Shown piece after piece: positions 22,424 to 34,818 of a stretch of 64,000 bases of DNA. Origin of the DNA: Deroplatys truncata (Eukaryota > Arthropoda > Insecta > Mantodea > Mantidae); assembly GCA_030765065.1 (NCBI GenBank), contig CM060990.1:215923290-215987289 (forward strand), written 5' to 3'. The notes under the pieces are model-generated. The model ran no database searches. It was not told where the DNA came from and saw only the letters and a program-made list of their open reading frames with translations. Both the position numbers and the translations under genes were made by a program. Each line of letters starts with the position of its first letter. Within the stretch, counting starts at the first letter, position 1.

Positions 22424-23060
22424 TACAACTCACCCTCCCCCTGCCACTATTTCTCTCCGCTTTTACTTCTACATAGGGAAAAGTCCCACAAATGTCTTAA
22501 ATAAAGATAAAGGGTTTGGAAAGCTTTCGGTTTTAAAAAGGACGCACAGAAAACGAAACGTATACCCACAAAAGCGAGCGTTATAGTTAGTTGTCGTGTT
22601 ACAACAGACACTGTAAAACGGGTTTTGGGAACGAAAGAGACAGAAATGAAAAATAAAGAATGAGAGACATCAGCACATAGGGCATAGTGCAAGCATAGCT
22701 GCGGTTTTACTACTTAATTATTATTTTAAATCCGTAAAACCTAATGTAACAACTCGCCCTTTTCCTGCCACTATTTCTCTCCGCTTTTACTTCTATATAG
22801 GGAAAAGTTCCACATATGTTTTAAATTTAAAACAAAAAAAGGGTTTGGAAAAGCACACACAGAAAACGAAACGTATATCCAGAAAAGCGAACGTTATTGT
22901 TAGTTATGGAAAACGGTTATAAAGGACACGGATTTGCGGAACGAAGGAGACAGAAATGAAAAATAAAGAATGAGAGACCTGAGCACATAGGGCATAATGC
23001 AAGTATAGCTGCGGTTTTACTACTTAATTACACATTTTAAATGCGTAAAATCTAATATAT
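22424..23060. repeat. ~315-bp tandem duplication
   Basis: Two direct copies (about 22424-22745 and 22746-23060) share 'ctgccactatttctctccgc', 'tagggaaaagt', 'cagaaaacgaaacgtat', 'agacagaaatgaaaaataaa' and 'gctgcggttttactacttaa'. They have scattered substitutions and small indels. No conserved open frame spans both copies. Confidence 0.85.
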
Positions 23061-23345
23061 TATATTACAATTATTATTAAATTTTAAACCATAACTTAAA
23101 ATTCCTATCCTATCATTCCTGCCCTGTTATTTCCACAAATTCTAGATAGAGGTTTGGGCTTTGTCTACTAATACACGGAGGTTATTCGACTTAAGGGCCG
23201 CAGGAGCGCGGCCGCGTTGGGGGCCTGAAGCGGCAGCGGCGGAGAAAACAGAGTCAGCACCTCCACGCATGAAGTAATAGGTTTTTAATGAAGCTGAAAA
23301 TTGATAATAGTGATGATCACTAACCTGTGTTATATGCGGTGCAGA
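23061..23345. other. Spacer with a short GC-rich block
   Basis: AT-rich except for 23190-23260, which holds a gcggccgcg-containing GC block. No coding frame or repeat was recognised. Confidence 0.4.
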
Positions 23346-23349
23346 AAAG

Positions 23350-23690
23350 GATCTCCCTCAAGAGCAATACATTTCCGGCATCTGCGAGTGAAATTCGAGT
23401 GAACATCCACTAGTTCAGCAGGTGTGGTTCTGGCAATTCTCCTGTGATATTTTGTGTTATATTTTATATTATAAGCAAGTTATTCTTATAAAACTTGCGT
23501 TTTAGGTTCCCCCATAAGCAAAAAATCACAGGACGACAGATTGGGGCTACGAGTAGTACTGATAATTCTGTCCTCAATCCTCAAAATTCTTCTCGGTCCA
23601 CCTAAGTGATTCGTAATCCATGTAAGCAGTAGCAGAATACTGATAAAAGAGCGATTGTTGAAATTCAATGTCCATTAGCTGTTTGGAAAA
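23350..23690 (-). pseudogene. mariner-type transposase C-terminal relic
   Basis: A minus-strand frame at 23486-23668 holds WITNHLGGPRRIL and then RSPNLSSCDFLLMG. This corresponds to the 'RSPDLxPCDFFLWG' block with the third catalytic Asp in mariner-type DD34D transposases. Downstream in another frame is RIARTTPAELVDV and RRCRKCIALEGD, matching the usual C-terminal helix and the 'RCxxCIxxxGxHFEH' end. The N-terminal part is absent and a frameshift separates the two blocks. It is a different copy from the relic at 2590-3400, which preserves the complementary half. Confidence 0.68.
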
Positions 23691-24062
23691 TAGTTTAATG
23701 TGTAATTTCGATATTGTCGACCGTTGACAGTTATTTTAAACAATGGCGCTATTATTCTGTGCGTGTTCAGACCACAGCACAAAGAATTTTTTTCTGGATC
23801 GAGCGGTACTTTATGCATAAGGTCAGGTGCTTCTGCGCTAACATTAATTGTTTTGTGAACCAAAGGCGCTATACACGTGACTGCATGCTTCACAATGCGT
23901 CTAGCATGCATGATCCATATGCATGCACAATTTGACTCGTCACAACGTGGTACAAATATGCTTGAATAGCTCCAGTTTGTGCTTGGAACATATCTAGCTC
24001 AGATAACATTCATGCAATAAACATTTTCTCATATTAATTTACTAAGTGAATTGCAAATTATT

Positions 24063-24065
<3 letters not shown>
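23691..24065. other. AT-rich spacer, nothing recognised
   Basis: Both strands contain open frames of about 75 codons at 23675-23935, but they overlap, lack recognisable motifs and show no splice context. I do not call a gene. Confidence 0.4.

Positions 24066-24133
<68 letters not shown>
24066..24133. repeat. (CA)n(TA)n microsatellite
   Basis: About 34 bp of CA repeats running directly into about 32 bp of TA repeats. Confidence 0.96.
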
Positions 24134-24137
<4 letters not shown>

Positions 24138-24442
24138 GCTTTGACTTATGGTGATATTCATTGGATTACCTGACCACTCTGACCCTAGGCACGGTTGTAA
24201 GTGCTGGAGGTGTAAGCCCTACATACGAGGAGAGTATGGCGAATAAGTAAGTAATTCACAATTCCCCTTTTGCAGTTCGCCAGTCATGTTGCTAACTAAA
24301 CAAGCGCATGCATATTTCACTATTATCGAGAAGCCACTCGCGACTTCTGAAAGCTTGTCCGCACACGTTCAGGTTTGCTAGCGCAGGCGCAATCTTGTTA
24401 AGCATGCGGATGAAAATTCAATCTTCAAGCCACTTGTACAAT

Positions 24443-25530
24443 CTTAGATTAGATTAGATTCTTTATTCACCCTAGGATTTACATATAAATCATGGCTTCG
24501 TCAATATAATTAGATAACAAGTAACAATATTTACAATTATGTAAGAATGTTTACAAGTAGTGGTATTATACAATAACAATATTTAGAGATTAATGCAATT
24601 TTGTAAAAAGTAACATGTTTAAAGGTAGTGATATTATACAATGAGTAATAGTATTTACAATTTAATGTCTTTATATTCATGGATGTTAAGAGGTATATGC
24701 TGTAACAGAACTTTGGATAATGACTTTAAATTTGCTGTAGGGCAATGCTTTGTAGTGGTCAGATAATGCGTTGTATAAATAAGTTCCACTGTGGGTGATG
24801 TTATTTCAACTCTTATTTGTACGACAGAATGTAGCATGTATATGATTTGACGATCTGGTGTCGTGCATATGATAAATACTATTTGTTTTGAAGAGATTGT
24901 TATTTTTGTGTATGAAGCAGTGTGTTTCAAGAATATATATAGAAGGGAGAGGTAAGACTTTTAATTCTCTAAATACTGTTTTACTACATGTTCTTATAGG
25001 GGCTTACTTTATGCTTTTTAGTATTTTCTTTTGTAGTTTGAATATTACACATAGATTTGAAAACACGCCCCATACTGGAATCCCATATGTTAGAACTGTG
25101 TGAACATATCCAAAATACATGGATTTTACTTTGTCAGTGGTACATACTTTACTCGCTACTATGAATGCATAGCAGATTCGGGACAGTTTGCTGGCCAGAT
25201 AATCAATATGTGCATTCCAGTTTAGCTCTGGGTTAATCCATACTTCTAAAAATTTGGTTACCTTTGTTTCATTTATGGGTTGGTTATTAATGTTGATCTG
25301 CAATTTTTTATCTATTTTACTAGGACTGAAATTTATAAAGGTTGTTTTAATAATATTTAAGTGCAGCTTATTTCCTGGTCAGTTTATACAATATTGCATT
25401 CTTTTGGTTTATTTCGTTTCCCAACTCGGTAAAATTGCTATTTCTGTATAAGATATCAGTATCATCAGCAAATAAAGTTATTTGTGTTTCTTTGAGATTT
25501 GATGTCAAATCATTTATATAAATGATACTT
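24443..25530 (-). pseudogene. CR1-group LINE 3' end with RT C-terminus
   Basis: Minus-strand coding remnants: QITLFADDTDILY near 25480-25450, the RT motif C FADD, then KVTKFLEVWINPELNWNAHIDYL and YFGYVHTVLTYGIPVWG (25004-25303). This order is typical of RT thumb regions in CR1/Jockey-superfamily LINEs without RNase H. The 3' end is marked by an (AATCT)n tail after AATAAAG (reverse complement of 24443-24470), characteristic of insect CR1-like families. The element is 5'-truncated near 25530 and carries stops and frameshifts. Confidence 0.75.
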
Positions 25531-26331
25531 GAGCAAATACATCATACAGACGTACAAGCACTCTTATACAAAAAAGAATTTATGCATGCTTGACAATCAT
25601 GCAGTTGCCGCTTTAACTCGGTCATTCAATTCGAATTCCTCTGAAAATATTATAAATTCTGGATTTACTCTACCAGTAGCAACCATTTAAAGAATCTAGC
25701 TCCAATGGCGTGATTGCGCGGTTGCAATTCACCCACTACTGTAGTTTTATACGGTTTTAGTTTAAGCGACTTAGTGATATTTGGTGCTGAAGGTTTAGAA
25801 ACACCTGATTGCTAAGCAAGCAGATGGAGGGATTTTTTTCACTATACAGATATGTCAAGTATATCAGGTTTTAACCCTTTCTTCAAAACTTTTGTAAATG
25901 TATCATTAAGACCCAGGATTTTTAAACTTTTACACGAATCATGGCATGCACTGTACCTTTAAACTTAGCAGAATATTGAGCACCAAAAGTGTTCACATTA
26001 TTGTTCTCCCTTCCCAAATTTAGACTTTTACTTAAAAATCTAGATTATTATCGACCACGTCAACATTATAATTTCAAGGTTTGTCCCGCAGCGCATTCGC
26101 AGGAAGCCAGCAAAACCCATGTCAGCATTTGAGTTAGCTAACTGAATGTAGTACAGACGTCGAGGAAATCATTTTAATTGCGATTATATGTGTAACCTTT
26201 GTTACTACATTTGGTGAATAGTTACTGAGTAATTAACACGTCTCGTTATGTTATTACCTACACTATTAGAGAAATGAGAGTTGTCCATAAATGTCTTAAT
26301 TAACCAACAATATAACATTCTAATAAATAAT
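25531..26331. other. AT-rich spacer, nothing recognised
   Basis: No convincing coding frame, RNA gene or repeat. Confidence 0.45.
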
Positions 26332-26355
26332 TTGTGTGTGGGTGTGGGTGTGGGT

Positions 26356-26406
<51 letters not shown>
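26332..26406. repeat. (GT)n microsatellite
   Basis: GT-rich run, interrupted at the start (gtgggtgtgggt) and then pure GT for about 45 bp. Confidence 0.96.
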
Positions 26407-26407
<1 letters not shown>

Positions 26408-27136
26408 AGTCCTCTATGTACATGCCTTTAAAAAAGCACTTGCAAGAAAAAAAATTGAAACAGAAGCTTCTTTATTCCATAAGAGTAAAACAATGTTAGT
26501 TTTAATTTACTGGAGGTTATCAATATAATTTTAGGTCAAATTTTCTAATTTTAGTGGGCACTCATTGTTTTTGTTCTTTTCTCATCCGAATCTAATGCCA
26601 CGCTTGTCACAAAATAAGTTTTGTCTGGAACGTTTTTAATCCAATGCCCATTGTTATGAAACATTTTAAAAGCGAAACACAATTATACTACGTGGTAATA
26701 AACCGAAATTTAAGTATGACTTCTTTACTTTGGCAATGAACTTGAAGTTCGAACGGCAGAGTATGTTCGAAAATGAGCTTGTGTGATTACCTAAAAACAT
26801 CGTAAGACTAACTCTGGAACCAGTCTCGCAAGTAGCTAACAGCAAACTCTTATCTAAAACGTAAACATACTTTTTAATTTCATTACAGTATGAAAGATAT
26901 ATCTTCAGAAAATTTGAATCTTTCAAGATATTGCGGTGTAATAACGGTTTTCTGTTTTATTAATTAAAAAGAGTTCGGTTTAAAAATATTTCACAAACTT
27001 TTTATTTTAGTGTGTAAATCAGAATTTGATGAAAAATATGTCAGGGGTTCCAAAAAAAGATTAACTTTAAATGACCTGGATATCCTCCTTTAAACTGAAA
27101 ATAATCAATGGCACATGAGAACCTGGCAATATATTT
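26407..27136. other. AT-rich spacer, nothing recognised
   Basis: A minus-strand open frame of 86 codons at 26666-26926 has no recognisable domain and sits in AT-rich sequence. It is not called. Confidence 0.4.
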
Positions 27137-27137
27137 T

Positions 27138-27205
<68 letters not shown>

Positions 27206-27268
27206 TCAAGCGTGCTGCTTTGAAAATCGGTTGTGTGGTGATGATGATGATGATGATGATGATGATCT
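27137..27268. repeat. (CTTT)n-(CT)n and (GAT)n microsatellites
   Basis: 27137-27175 is CTTT repeats, 27175-27205 is CT repeats, and 27238-27268 is GAT repeats. The low-complexity frames across them (poly-His, poly-Asp, Lys/Arg-Glu) are artefacts. Confidence 0.95.
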
Positions 27269-28418
27269 ACCAATCGTTGTGTACGCTTCTTCATGTTACA
27301 TTTCATACTGACGTATGAAATTAAGGTTTTTACAAATTACTACTTTTTTCTTATTAATCACAGAAGTTCAATATGCCACAACTAAAATCCGTCCTCGATG
27401 AACATGTTTCTGGTGCGTTTATGGTTTTTACCAGAGACACTGAAAAGCGGACTCCCTCCGGCATTTCCACTCAGAACATCACACCTTATTGCTATTTGTA
27501 TTTTACGTGTTACCAGGAAGTGCGGCTGCCATTCCTATAATTCGGGGGGAAAAGGTATTTTCGCAGCGCCTGATCAGCGGTGTGGTTGCTGTACAGCCCT
27601 TCTTGGTAGCGTCATGATGTGGAACATAAAGGAGAATCGCAGCGTCATGCATTCTTTTCAACAAAGAGGTAACAGATCAGGCGTCGAGACGCAATCAGAA
27701 AAAAGGTATTGAGAGTAAGTGTATGCATTTTAAAAGAGGGCAACATACCAACACATCTTATTCCAAAGAACTTCATGTTATACATTTTGCTCATGAATTC
27801 ATGGTTCTTGCGACATTTACATAGCATAAACATTAGAAACGAAACTATTGTCTTTGCTCCATAATCGTGTACTAAACAGCTACATCTGAGTTTCGAAGAG
27901 TGACAACTTTACTTTCCTAAAGCGAAATAACAATTTCGCAAAACGGATTGCTTATTAGTTAATATATTAACACGAAATAGAAACATTATGCTTGAAGTGA
28001 CAGCATACATCATTAGAAGCGTTTGAATTATCAACAAATTCGTTAACCGTAGAAAAATGGAAAGCAATGTCTATAATGGACCGAGTTCCTAAAGTAATGG
28101 GAATATTATATTAAAATTTGTTATAAACTGCCAAAAACACCAGCTTGTGGATTTAAGCCAGCTTCCTAACAGATCGTTTCAATCTAAGAGTAACTAAGAG
28201 CTAAGTCATCCAGAGAACGAATACTGAAAACGAGGCAGATTGCAAAAAGCATTATTAGGTATTACACATTTGCTTCACCGAATTCCAACGATATACCTTT
28301 ATATACTCGTAAATCTGTAAAAGATTTTGTATATGTGAAACTTTTAAAAGTATCCTGAAATGTTTTCTTGGTAATATTCTGCATAGTGACACATACTGTA
28401 ATTAGGCATTGTACTTAC
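27269..28418. other. Spacer left of the candidate exon
   Basis: Mostly AT-rich. 27398-27712 holds a plus-strand open frame of 104 codons in a less AT-rich patch, without a recognisable domain or clear splice sites. If the feature at 28419-28586 is a real exon, this region is downstream intron. Confidence 0.35.
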
Positions 28419-28586
28419 CTGGAAAGAGCAGAGTTCAACGAGTTCATAGTGAAAATGTGCACACTCGTCTAGTTTGGGGAACCTGGACCTGCCATCGGCA
28501 GGCGATGCTGACGAGGCGGTCAGGTGTTGGATGCGAATGCTGCCCCCACGTGAAGACTCCATCTCTGTTGCTGTACAAAGCCCGCT
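28419..28586 (-). CDS. Candidate internal exon of a host gene (168 bp, phase 0-0)
   Basis: On the minus strand, a good splice acceptor (TTTTGTTATAG at 28587-28597) precedes a 168-bp open stretch that ends at a consensus donor, CAG|GTAAGT (28413-28421). The length is exactly 56 codons and the frame that stays open begins and ends in phase 0. It includes DGRSRFPKLDECAHFHYELV near its end. GC content is clearly higher than the surrounding DNA. The peptide does not resemble any transposon protein I know and I cannot name the gene. The frame would also permit translation from an internal ATG at 28562. It is the best candidate for a non-transposon gene in the window, although a chance open frame with chance splice signals is not excluded. 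Confidence 0.5.
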
Positions 28587-31375
28587 CTATAACAAAACAT
28601 AGGTTTGCTTAGTTACGCTAGTGACGCAACAGTCTGCATTGAAACAAATGAGGAGGGCTGTTATTTTGTGACAGTCTCTAATCGGCACCTCGTCATTTGC
28701 TTGAACAAAATAGCTATTTCATTTTTACTTTCGAAGTTCCATCAATAAAGCGGTCGGTCATCCCGCCGCGAGAAGCCAAGTTGCAATTCTACAAGCGCCA
28801 TGCTAAATGCAGAGAAGGCAAAGCAACATGATCAAGATACGCTGTAATTTCTCCCATAGCAATAATCCCCCTTCAAGTCAAAACACTTGAAATTATACAC
28901 GGCTCCCTTCAGCGACAATGCGAAAATAAACATAAGATGCGGCAGACTCTGGTTCGGGTGATCCCTAACGAGCTTTAATGTGCATATTTCCTAACAGGTA
29001 TTGTTAAGAACCAGAATGGCATGCATGTTCCATACAAGTGCTGCTCTCTTCTTCAACTAAAGATAATACTGATGTAAATGCCACCCACGGCTAACAGCTT
29101 TACCTACGGCGTGATAAAAAATGTTTCATATAGTTCAGTCAGCACGCATAATCTGTGCATGAAGCAATGAAATAAATATATAACCGCAGTGCGGCAGCAC
29201 TGGTCGCAATCGAGATTTACGTTCTAAGAAACTCGGATTTAGCATGATGTTAAACACCAGGTGAGGAGCATAAAAGAAATGTCAGCAAATATTACTGTCC
29301 GACGATCACAGGAATGCGAGAAGCAAAGGGTGATTCTTATAACTGTGTATCTGCACACTTTCATTGTTTGATCACAATAACCCATTCTAAATAAAACTCT
29401 GAGCTTGCTCGCTGAAGTTAATGACACAAAAAGATCACACTTCATTTAGCAAGTATCCCTAGTGTGCAGTGTTGTCTAGCAAAAAGGTGAGGAGAGAACA
29501 AGAAATAAATACTATTCGCGCATTCTTGATGGCATTCTTCTCGTTGTCGGACAGTACCATGATGGAACAGTGAGCTGTAAAATCAGAATAACTAGAAAGA
29601 GCAAGACAATACACTTGCATTATTCAGTAGCACAGCGTAACAAAAATGTTTGCGGGTAGTTATTTTCTCACTGCACTGCTGCTGACGGATATCCTCGATT
29701 AAAACGTCACATTTGCATTGTTTCATTGCTTGCCCGACAGAGGTTGCATAATATAAGGATCAATTCTGCTTTTAACATACACAGCATATCTGCACTTTAA
29801 ATACGACCTTCTGTTCCAGTGTGTTTAATAGTTTTAGCTTCATTATTTTACTGATTCTTCATGGCTCTCGCCGCAGCAGTAACAGCGAAGCATTTCCTTA
29901 AAGCTGCAACCTCTAAGTCATCTGTAGTTTAAGTAACGATTACTTTGGAATTTTCTTCTCATTTTTCCGGAGAAGGCTCTCGGACAGGTCAAAATATTTT
30001 AAGTGTTAAACATGCCGCTTTTTAGTCAAAGGTTAATTTTTATAATGAAAACTTCATTAAAACAGAGCAGTTGAAAATTCTACTGTCTGTATTAAAGTCA
30101 CCAGAACACATGTATCTTATTCAACTGTATTAATACACATCTTTTAAAATATACAAATACACTAATAAATCTACTAGAAACACTGACACACTCAGAAGAA
30201 AGTTAACATTCTGTCTTTGGGCGATTTAAACGCGATATTATTGCACGGAGATAGTCCACTGTAGACAAGTCTATCCTGACCAGTGAAAGATTGACATCGA
30301 AAATGAGGAGTGGGGTAAACGGAGCATGCGCAGCAACATTCTGAGCACTACTGAAGGTAGACAAAATATGGCAATGTATCTATCCAAGAGGGTGATAGAA
30401 GCGGGTTGTAAAGGACAAGTGAAGGCAGCAGTGCAACCACATATTGTTTTGTTGCTTTGCTTTAGCAGAAGCTGGGTAGACACACAAGGAAATGTCTCTC
30501 CGAGAGGGACAGCTTTGTGCAAGAGCGAAATATCCGCCTTTCAATATATAATGTAAAAACAACACACATACTTAAATCTGACGGAAGCCTAAAAACCAAA
30601 ATCACCTAAAACAATGATTCCACTAATGCTGGGTACTGGTTATCTTGTGCTATATCATTTTAATAAACACATCAAATAAAATCCGGTACAAGTTACTACA
30701 ATTCTGGAAGTCATGAGGAATATATGCGTCATTTAAATAACGCGCATTATATCGAGATACTGGAGAAGGAAGTATACAAAGCACTGCTTTAATTTTAAGC
30801 ATCGTTACTGAAGAGGCTCTTTTAATTTAACCGTGTTATCAACCTCGGAAATAAAGTACACGCTATATACTCCGTTTAAACACACGTCGTCGTGCTGTTT
30901 GTTTACTTGTATATCCTTTATCGTTGTTGGACGAGCAGGAGTTCAATGTAATGAGCTCCTAATGAATGCTGATTTTACTACTGTATTCTTTGTCATTTAT
31001 TTTATGTATTATTTGTTTACTCAATTTGGAAGACAGTCTTTCATTTTCTGAAACTGTATGCGACAGTGGTCTCTGTTACAAATGCATTGGACACATTTTA
31101 TTATCCACTGTGCTGCATAGAAGTTCAGTACACTGCTGTAATTAATTCAATCGTACATCGGACTCACCTATACATATCTGAAGGGATGGATTTCTTCTGT
31201 TACCTGTTCCTAACTGAACTGTTTGCACAAATTATGTTTATTTCTGAATAAAATGTCTGCATACGACCTTGTCTCAGACAAATGCATACATTCTTTGGGA
31301 AAAAAATATAATATTGTCATATATCTCAACTTAGCATAAATACACACTGTCGAGGTCTGATTATCATCACTAACC
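28587..31375. other. AT-rich region, possible intron
   Basis: About 2.8 kb with no transposon, RNA gene or convincing coding frame. Short open frames at 30271-30565 lie on both strands over the same bases and lack motifs. If the 28.4-kb exon is real, this is probably upstream intron. Confidence 0.4.
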
Positions 31376-31414
31376 CACACCCCCCCACACACACACACAC
31401 ACGCACACACACAG
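31376..31414. repeat. (CA)n microsatellite
   Basis: A run of C followed by CA repeats of about 30 bp. Confidence 0.93.
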
Positions 31415-34400
31415 CAGTTGCTATAATTTCGTTTTATGGAAAATACAATATGGGAACAAATGCTAATGAATTGTCATTTGCATGTTTTTATTTCAACGCT
31501 CACTTCCTTGCAAACGAACAGTATTAAATTTCCCATTTGTGGATTCCAAATTGATATACTACGGTAAATGCCTCACATCGCCTCCCTAGTAAGTCCAAAC
31601 CGTGGATATAACCATCCAATTCTCTGCACCATCAACGGAGTTCCCCGTAGTTATTGTTTCGGTCTAATGGCAACTGATACCGAAAATGCTACAAAATAAA
31701 CAAGGTCTTGTGTGTATACTGATAACTGAAAATTAATTGAAATATCTAATCATTTTAAATAGTCAACTTGGTTTTTGACCAAATCTAGGCCACAATTATT
31801 TTCTAATGTTTAAACAAATTTATAGGAACAGTGCTCTAAGGTTTGGCATAAAGCAACTACAATGTTACAAATACACTAAATAGCTTCCCAATGCTTCGTC
31901 GTACCTAGGTACGCAATGCTACACAAAGTTTGTTCGGCTTTAGTATGGCCAATGCCTATATATGCTGCATTATATTTCTGTATTCCAAATCTCATTGTCC
32001 GTGTAAATCTGACGTACCATATTCAGCATAAAGTGTATGATACAATAAATACGAAAGACAATCACGACGAGTAATAGATATTATAAATAACATTAAAAGC
32101 TAAGATGTTCAGATTAAATGTGCAGCATTAAAATCAACTGTGATATTCTTCCAAATGCCTCCATTTATCTACGTAATGTCCAATGTTGACACTCGAATGT
32201 ATATGACGTTAAACTGACGAAATTTACAATGAACCCCGAAGAACAATTGCGCCGAGTGATGAAAGGTGGGAACAACACCACTGTCTTCTTGTCAGACAAT
32301 TTTATTCTATCCTCCCACTTTTCGCTTCTGCATACATGACCTAGCCTAAGGTCAAATTCAGATCGATTCAATTCGATCTGATTTTGATTGTACGCTCATC
32401 TACCACCCTTCACCACTGGATTTATTTAACCCCAGTGATTTTTCTCTGCGACGATAATAACGTCTTGACTTCTGTCGTTGCAATAGAGCCGCCAATTCCT
32501 TGAAGTCCATATTTTCATCCTTTACTGTTTAGTTGTAGTTAACCATTTACTGAGACACTGAGAAACGAATTTTGTGGAAAATTACTCATTTGGATGTATC
32601 TTCTATTTTGTTTACACTTTTCCTAACATAACATCTACACTGGCTATTTTTCTTTCATTCTGGTACTTGGTAAAAGAACAAAGGTTAAACAGATAAAAGC
32701 TGGCATTTATTTAATGCTAGCTTCAAATATTTTATATTTGAAACTACAAGATTCTATGAATATTTCAAGTATAAAATCAATATAACTAGCCACTTATCAT
32801 TACTCATAATTATTAAACTTTTCGTTCTGCTTTTTTGTGCATTACTCTGTCCAAAAACTTCAGAATAAATCCTGAATATGCGTAAGCTAATCATATGCAG
32901 GCAATACGAAGAAAGAAAACCGTATCATTTTGAAACTGCTGCACAGTTATTCAACAATCTATGCTACTGACCGCTATCATTACGTCAGAAATATTAGTAA
33001 AAGGTTAGATCATAAAAGTAAGGGCACTGAGGTATACATTGTGTAGCGCGCACCTAAATAAGACAAAGCTCCTTACTGCAGGGAGAATTACCCCATAGCA
33101 GTCCCAAGCAGCATCCGTGCACCCACTGAGAACGCGGCGCATGTGGAAGCAGTTACCGAGCTCTAGAAGACGTCGTCAGGCTTTCCTCTTGGACTGTCTT
33201 CGCCTCAGCCACTCCATCGCCCATCCACAGATCCCTAAGAAACAGGCAAGCAACCGAGAATTCTCCGCTAACAATTTCGATGGAAAGAAAAACTAGCCGT
33301 CAACCTTCAGCTCTTCACCGCGCAAACGAAACTACTCTTTAATACTAGCCAAAACTTTCACCAATTTAACAAAATTGAAAATATTTCAAACGCTGACAAA
33401 CTCGATATTATTTTGGATTGCGTGCATCCTCCTGGCTGATTTCCAAAAACAAGCTCACGTAACCAAGATCACTGCAGGAAGAAATTCGAAAGGCTCTACT
33501 AAGTATTTTGAATGAAATTTAGAGACAGAATTGTTATGACCTCTGAAATCCTCAAGGCCTATTACATAATCTTAAACATTGTTTTTTTTTTATAATCAAT
33601 TTAACACACGCTGCTGGAGACCTAGTTTTTCATTAGTTCTATAACTAAAACCTCAAAAATAAAAGAAAAGCAAGGAATTTATTTGCTAAGACACTTGTTC
33701 CTAGACAATCTGCTGGAGCTTAATAGTGTATCATATTCCAAAATCCATCTTCACATGCCTTAAACATAACCTCAATTATAAATCGAACACGTGCTTCTCA
33801 AACATGCTTTCAATAGTTTTAGAACATTCACATAAACATAAGACTCCAATCTTTACAGCCGCAATTATAGCTTGCTGAAATTTGCTTGTTAAAAGGCATC
33901 TTCCTGTCATAATTACTGAAATTTAGGGTGTGTCACCAGAGTATCACGAAACGTGCGTTGCATGAGCAAAATTAGACGTGGCGTTTAAAAACCAATGGAG
34001 GGCAACGTACAAACACATCAAAAGTACTCAAATTAATACCGCAACAATATGTTATTGTTACTATCCTGTTAACACATTACGTGTAGGTGTTTTTGGAAAT
34101 TAGCCATCTCAGCAGGTAAAAATGCACATCAAGGATGCAAAGGCCACGCCCCCTGCAATCCAATACACGTTTACCACCTCAACGTCATCTGAAAAATGCA
34201 ATTCCGCATTAAAATGGATACCTTCCGTTGCGTTGCAACAAAATGACACAACTCCTCCGAAATTTGAAATGTACACGAGCAGAAAGTTAGGGCGTCCAAC
34301 ACGTCTGGCGCTCAAACAGCTACTGAGCCACCCCTAGACCAGTCTCTCCCGGCGATAATCGATCCAGGGAGGCTGTACAGACGCTGTGATGCAGTCCTCT

Positions 34401-34630
34401 ACTCATCGACCAAATTCTCCAACAAACATCATCCATATTCCTATTTATGTTGCACATGTTAATAATTACAACCTAAACAGAATAAAAGGCCTTTATGTAC
34501 ATATGCAAAACCGCCATTCTCTTTCACATACGTTTCCAATAGAACACTGCAAGTGGTTCCATGTACTAAATCGAGTGTCCCTTCCATAATTACTACGTCT
34601 CTTGGACTATATATACACAGTGTACACACA
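31415..34630. other. AT-rich region with few landmarks
   Basis: About 3.2 kb of mostly AT-rich DNA. Landmarks are a perfect palindrome CGTACCTAGGTACG at about 31900, a short minus-strand frame at 32400-32510 (36 aa, MDFKELAALLQRQKSRR start) and a GC-richer patch at 33060-33330. A patch at 34110-34330 is open on both strands and has a tRNA A-box-like TGGCTCAGTAG on the minus strand. None is strong enough to call as a gene. Confidence 0.35.
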
Positions 34631-34631
34631 G

Positions 34632-34672
34632 AGGCGCGCGCACACACACACACACGCGCGCGCGCGCGCTCT
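34632..34672. repeat. (CA)n/(CG)n microsatellite
   Basis: CA repeats running into a gcgcgcgcgc block. Confidence 0.93.
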
Positions 34673-34729
34673 CTAAGACTGAATGCGTCGGTTGTGAGAC
34701 TGTAGTAATGTATCTCCTTTAACTGTATA

Positions 34730-34818
34730 AATAACATATTACTATTATTTAAATAATACGGGAAGTCGTGCAGTATATAACATATTACTATTGTTTAAAT
34801 AATACGGGAAGTCGCGCA
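34730..34818. repeat. ~45-bp tandem duplication
   Basis: 'ataacatattactatt.tttaaataatacgggaagtcg' occurs twice back-to-back with one substitution. Confidence 0.9.

Noticed and set aside
27067..27318. Open frames with poly-His, poly-Asp or Lys/Glu runs
   Set aside because: Pure translations of the CTTT, CT and GAT microsatellites.
34109..34337. Coding gene or SINE at a patch open on both strands with an A-box-like TGGCTCAGTAG
   Set aside because: No B box, no repeat copy in the window and no protein motif on either strand.
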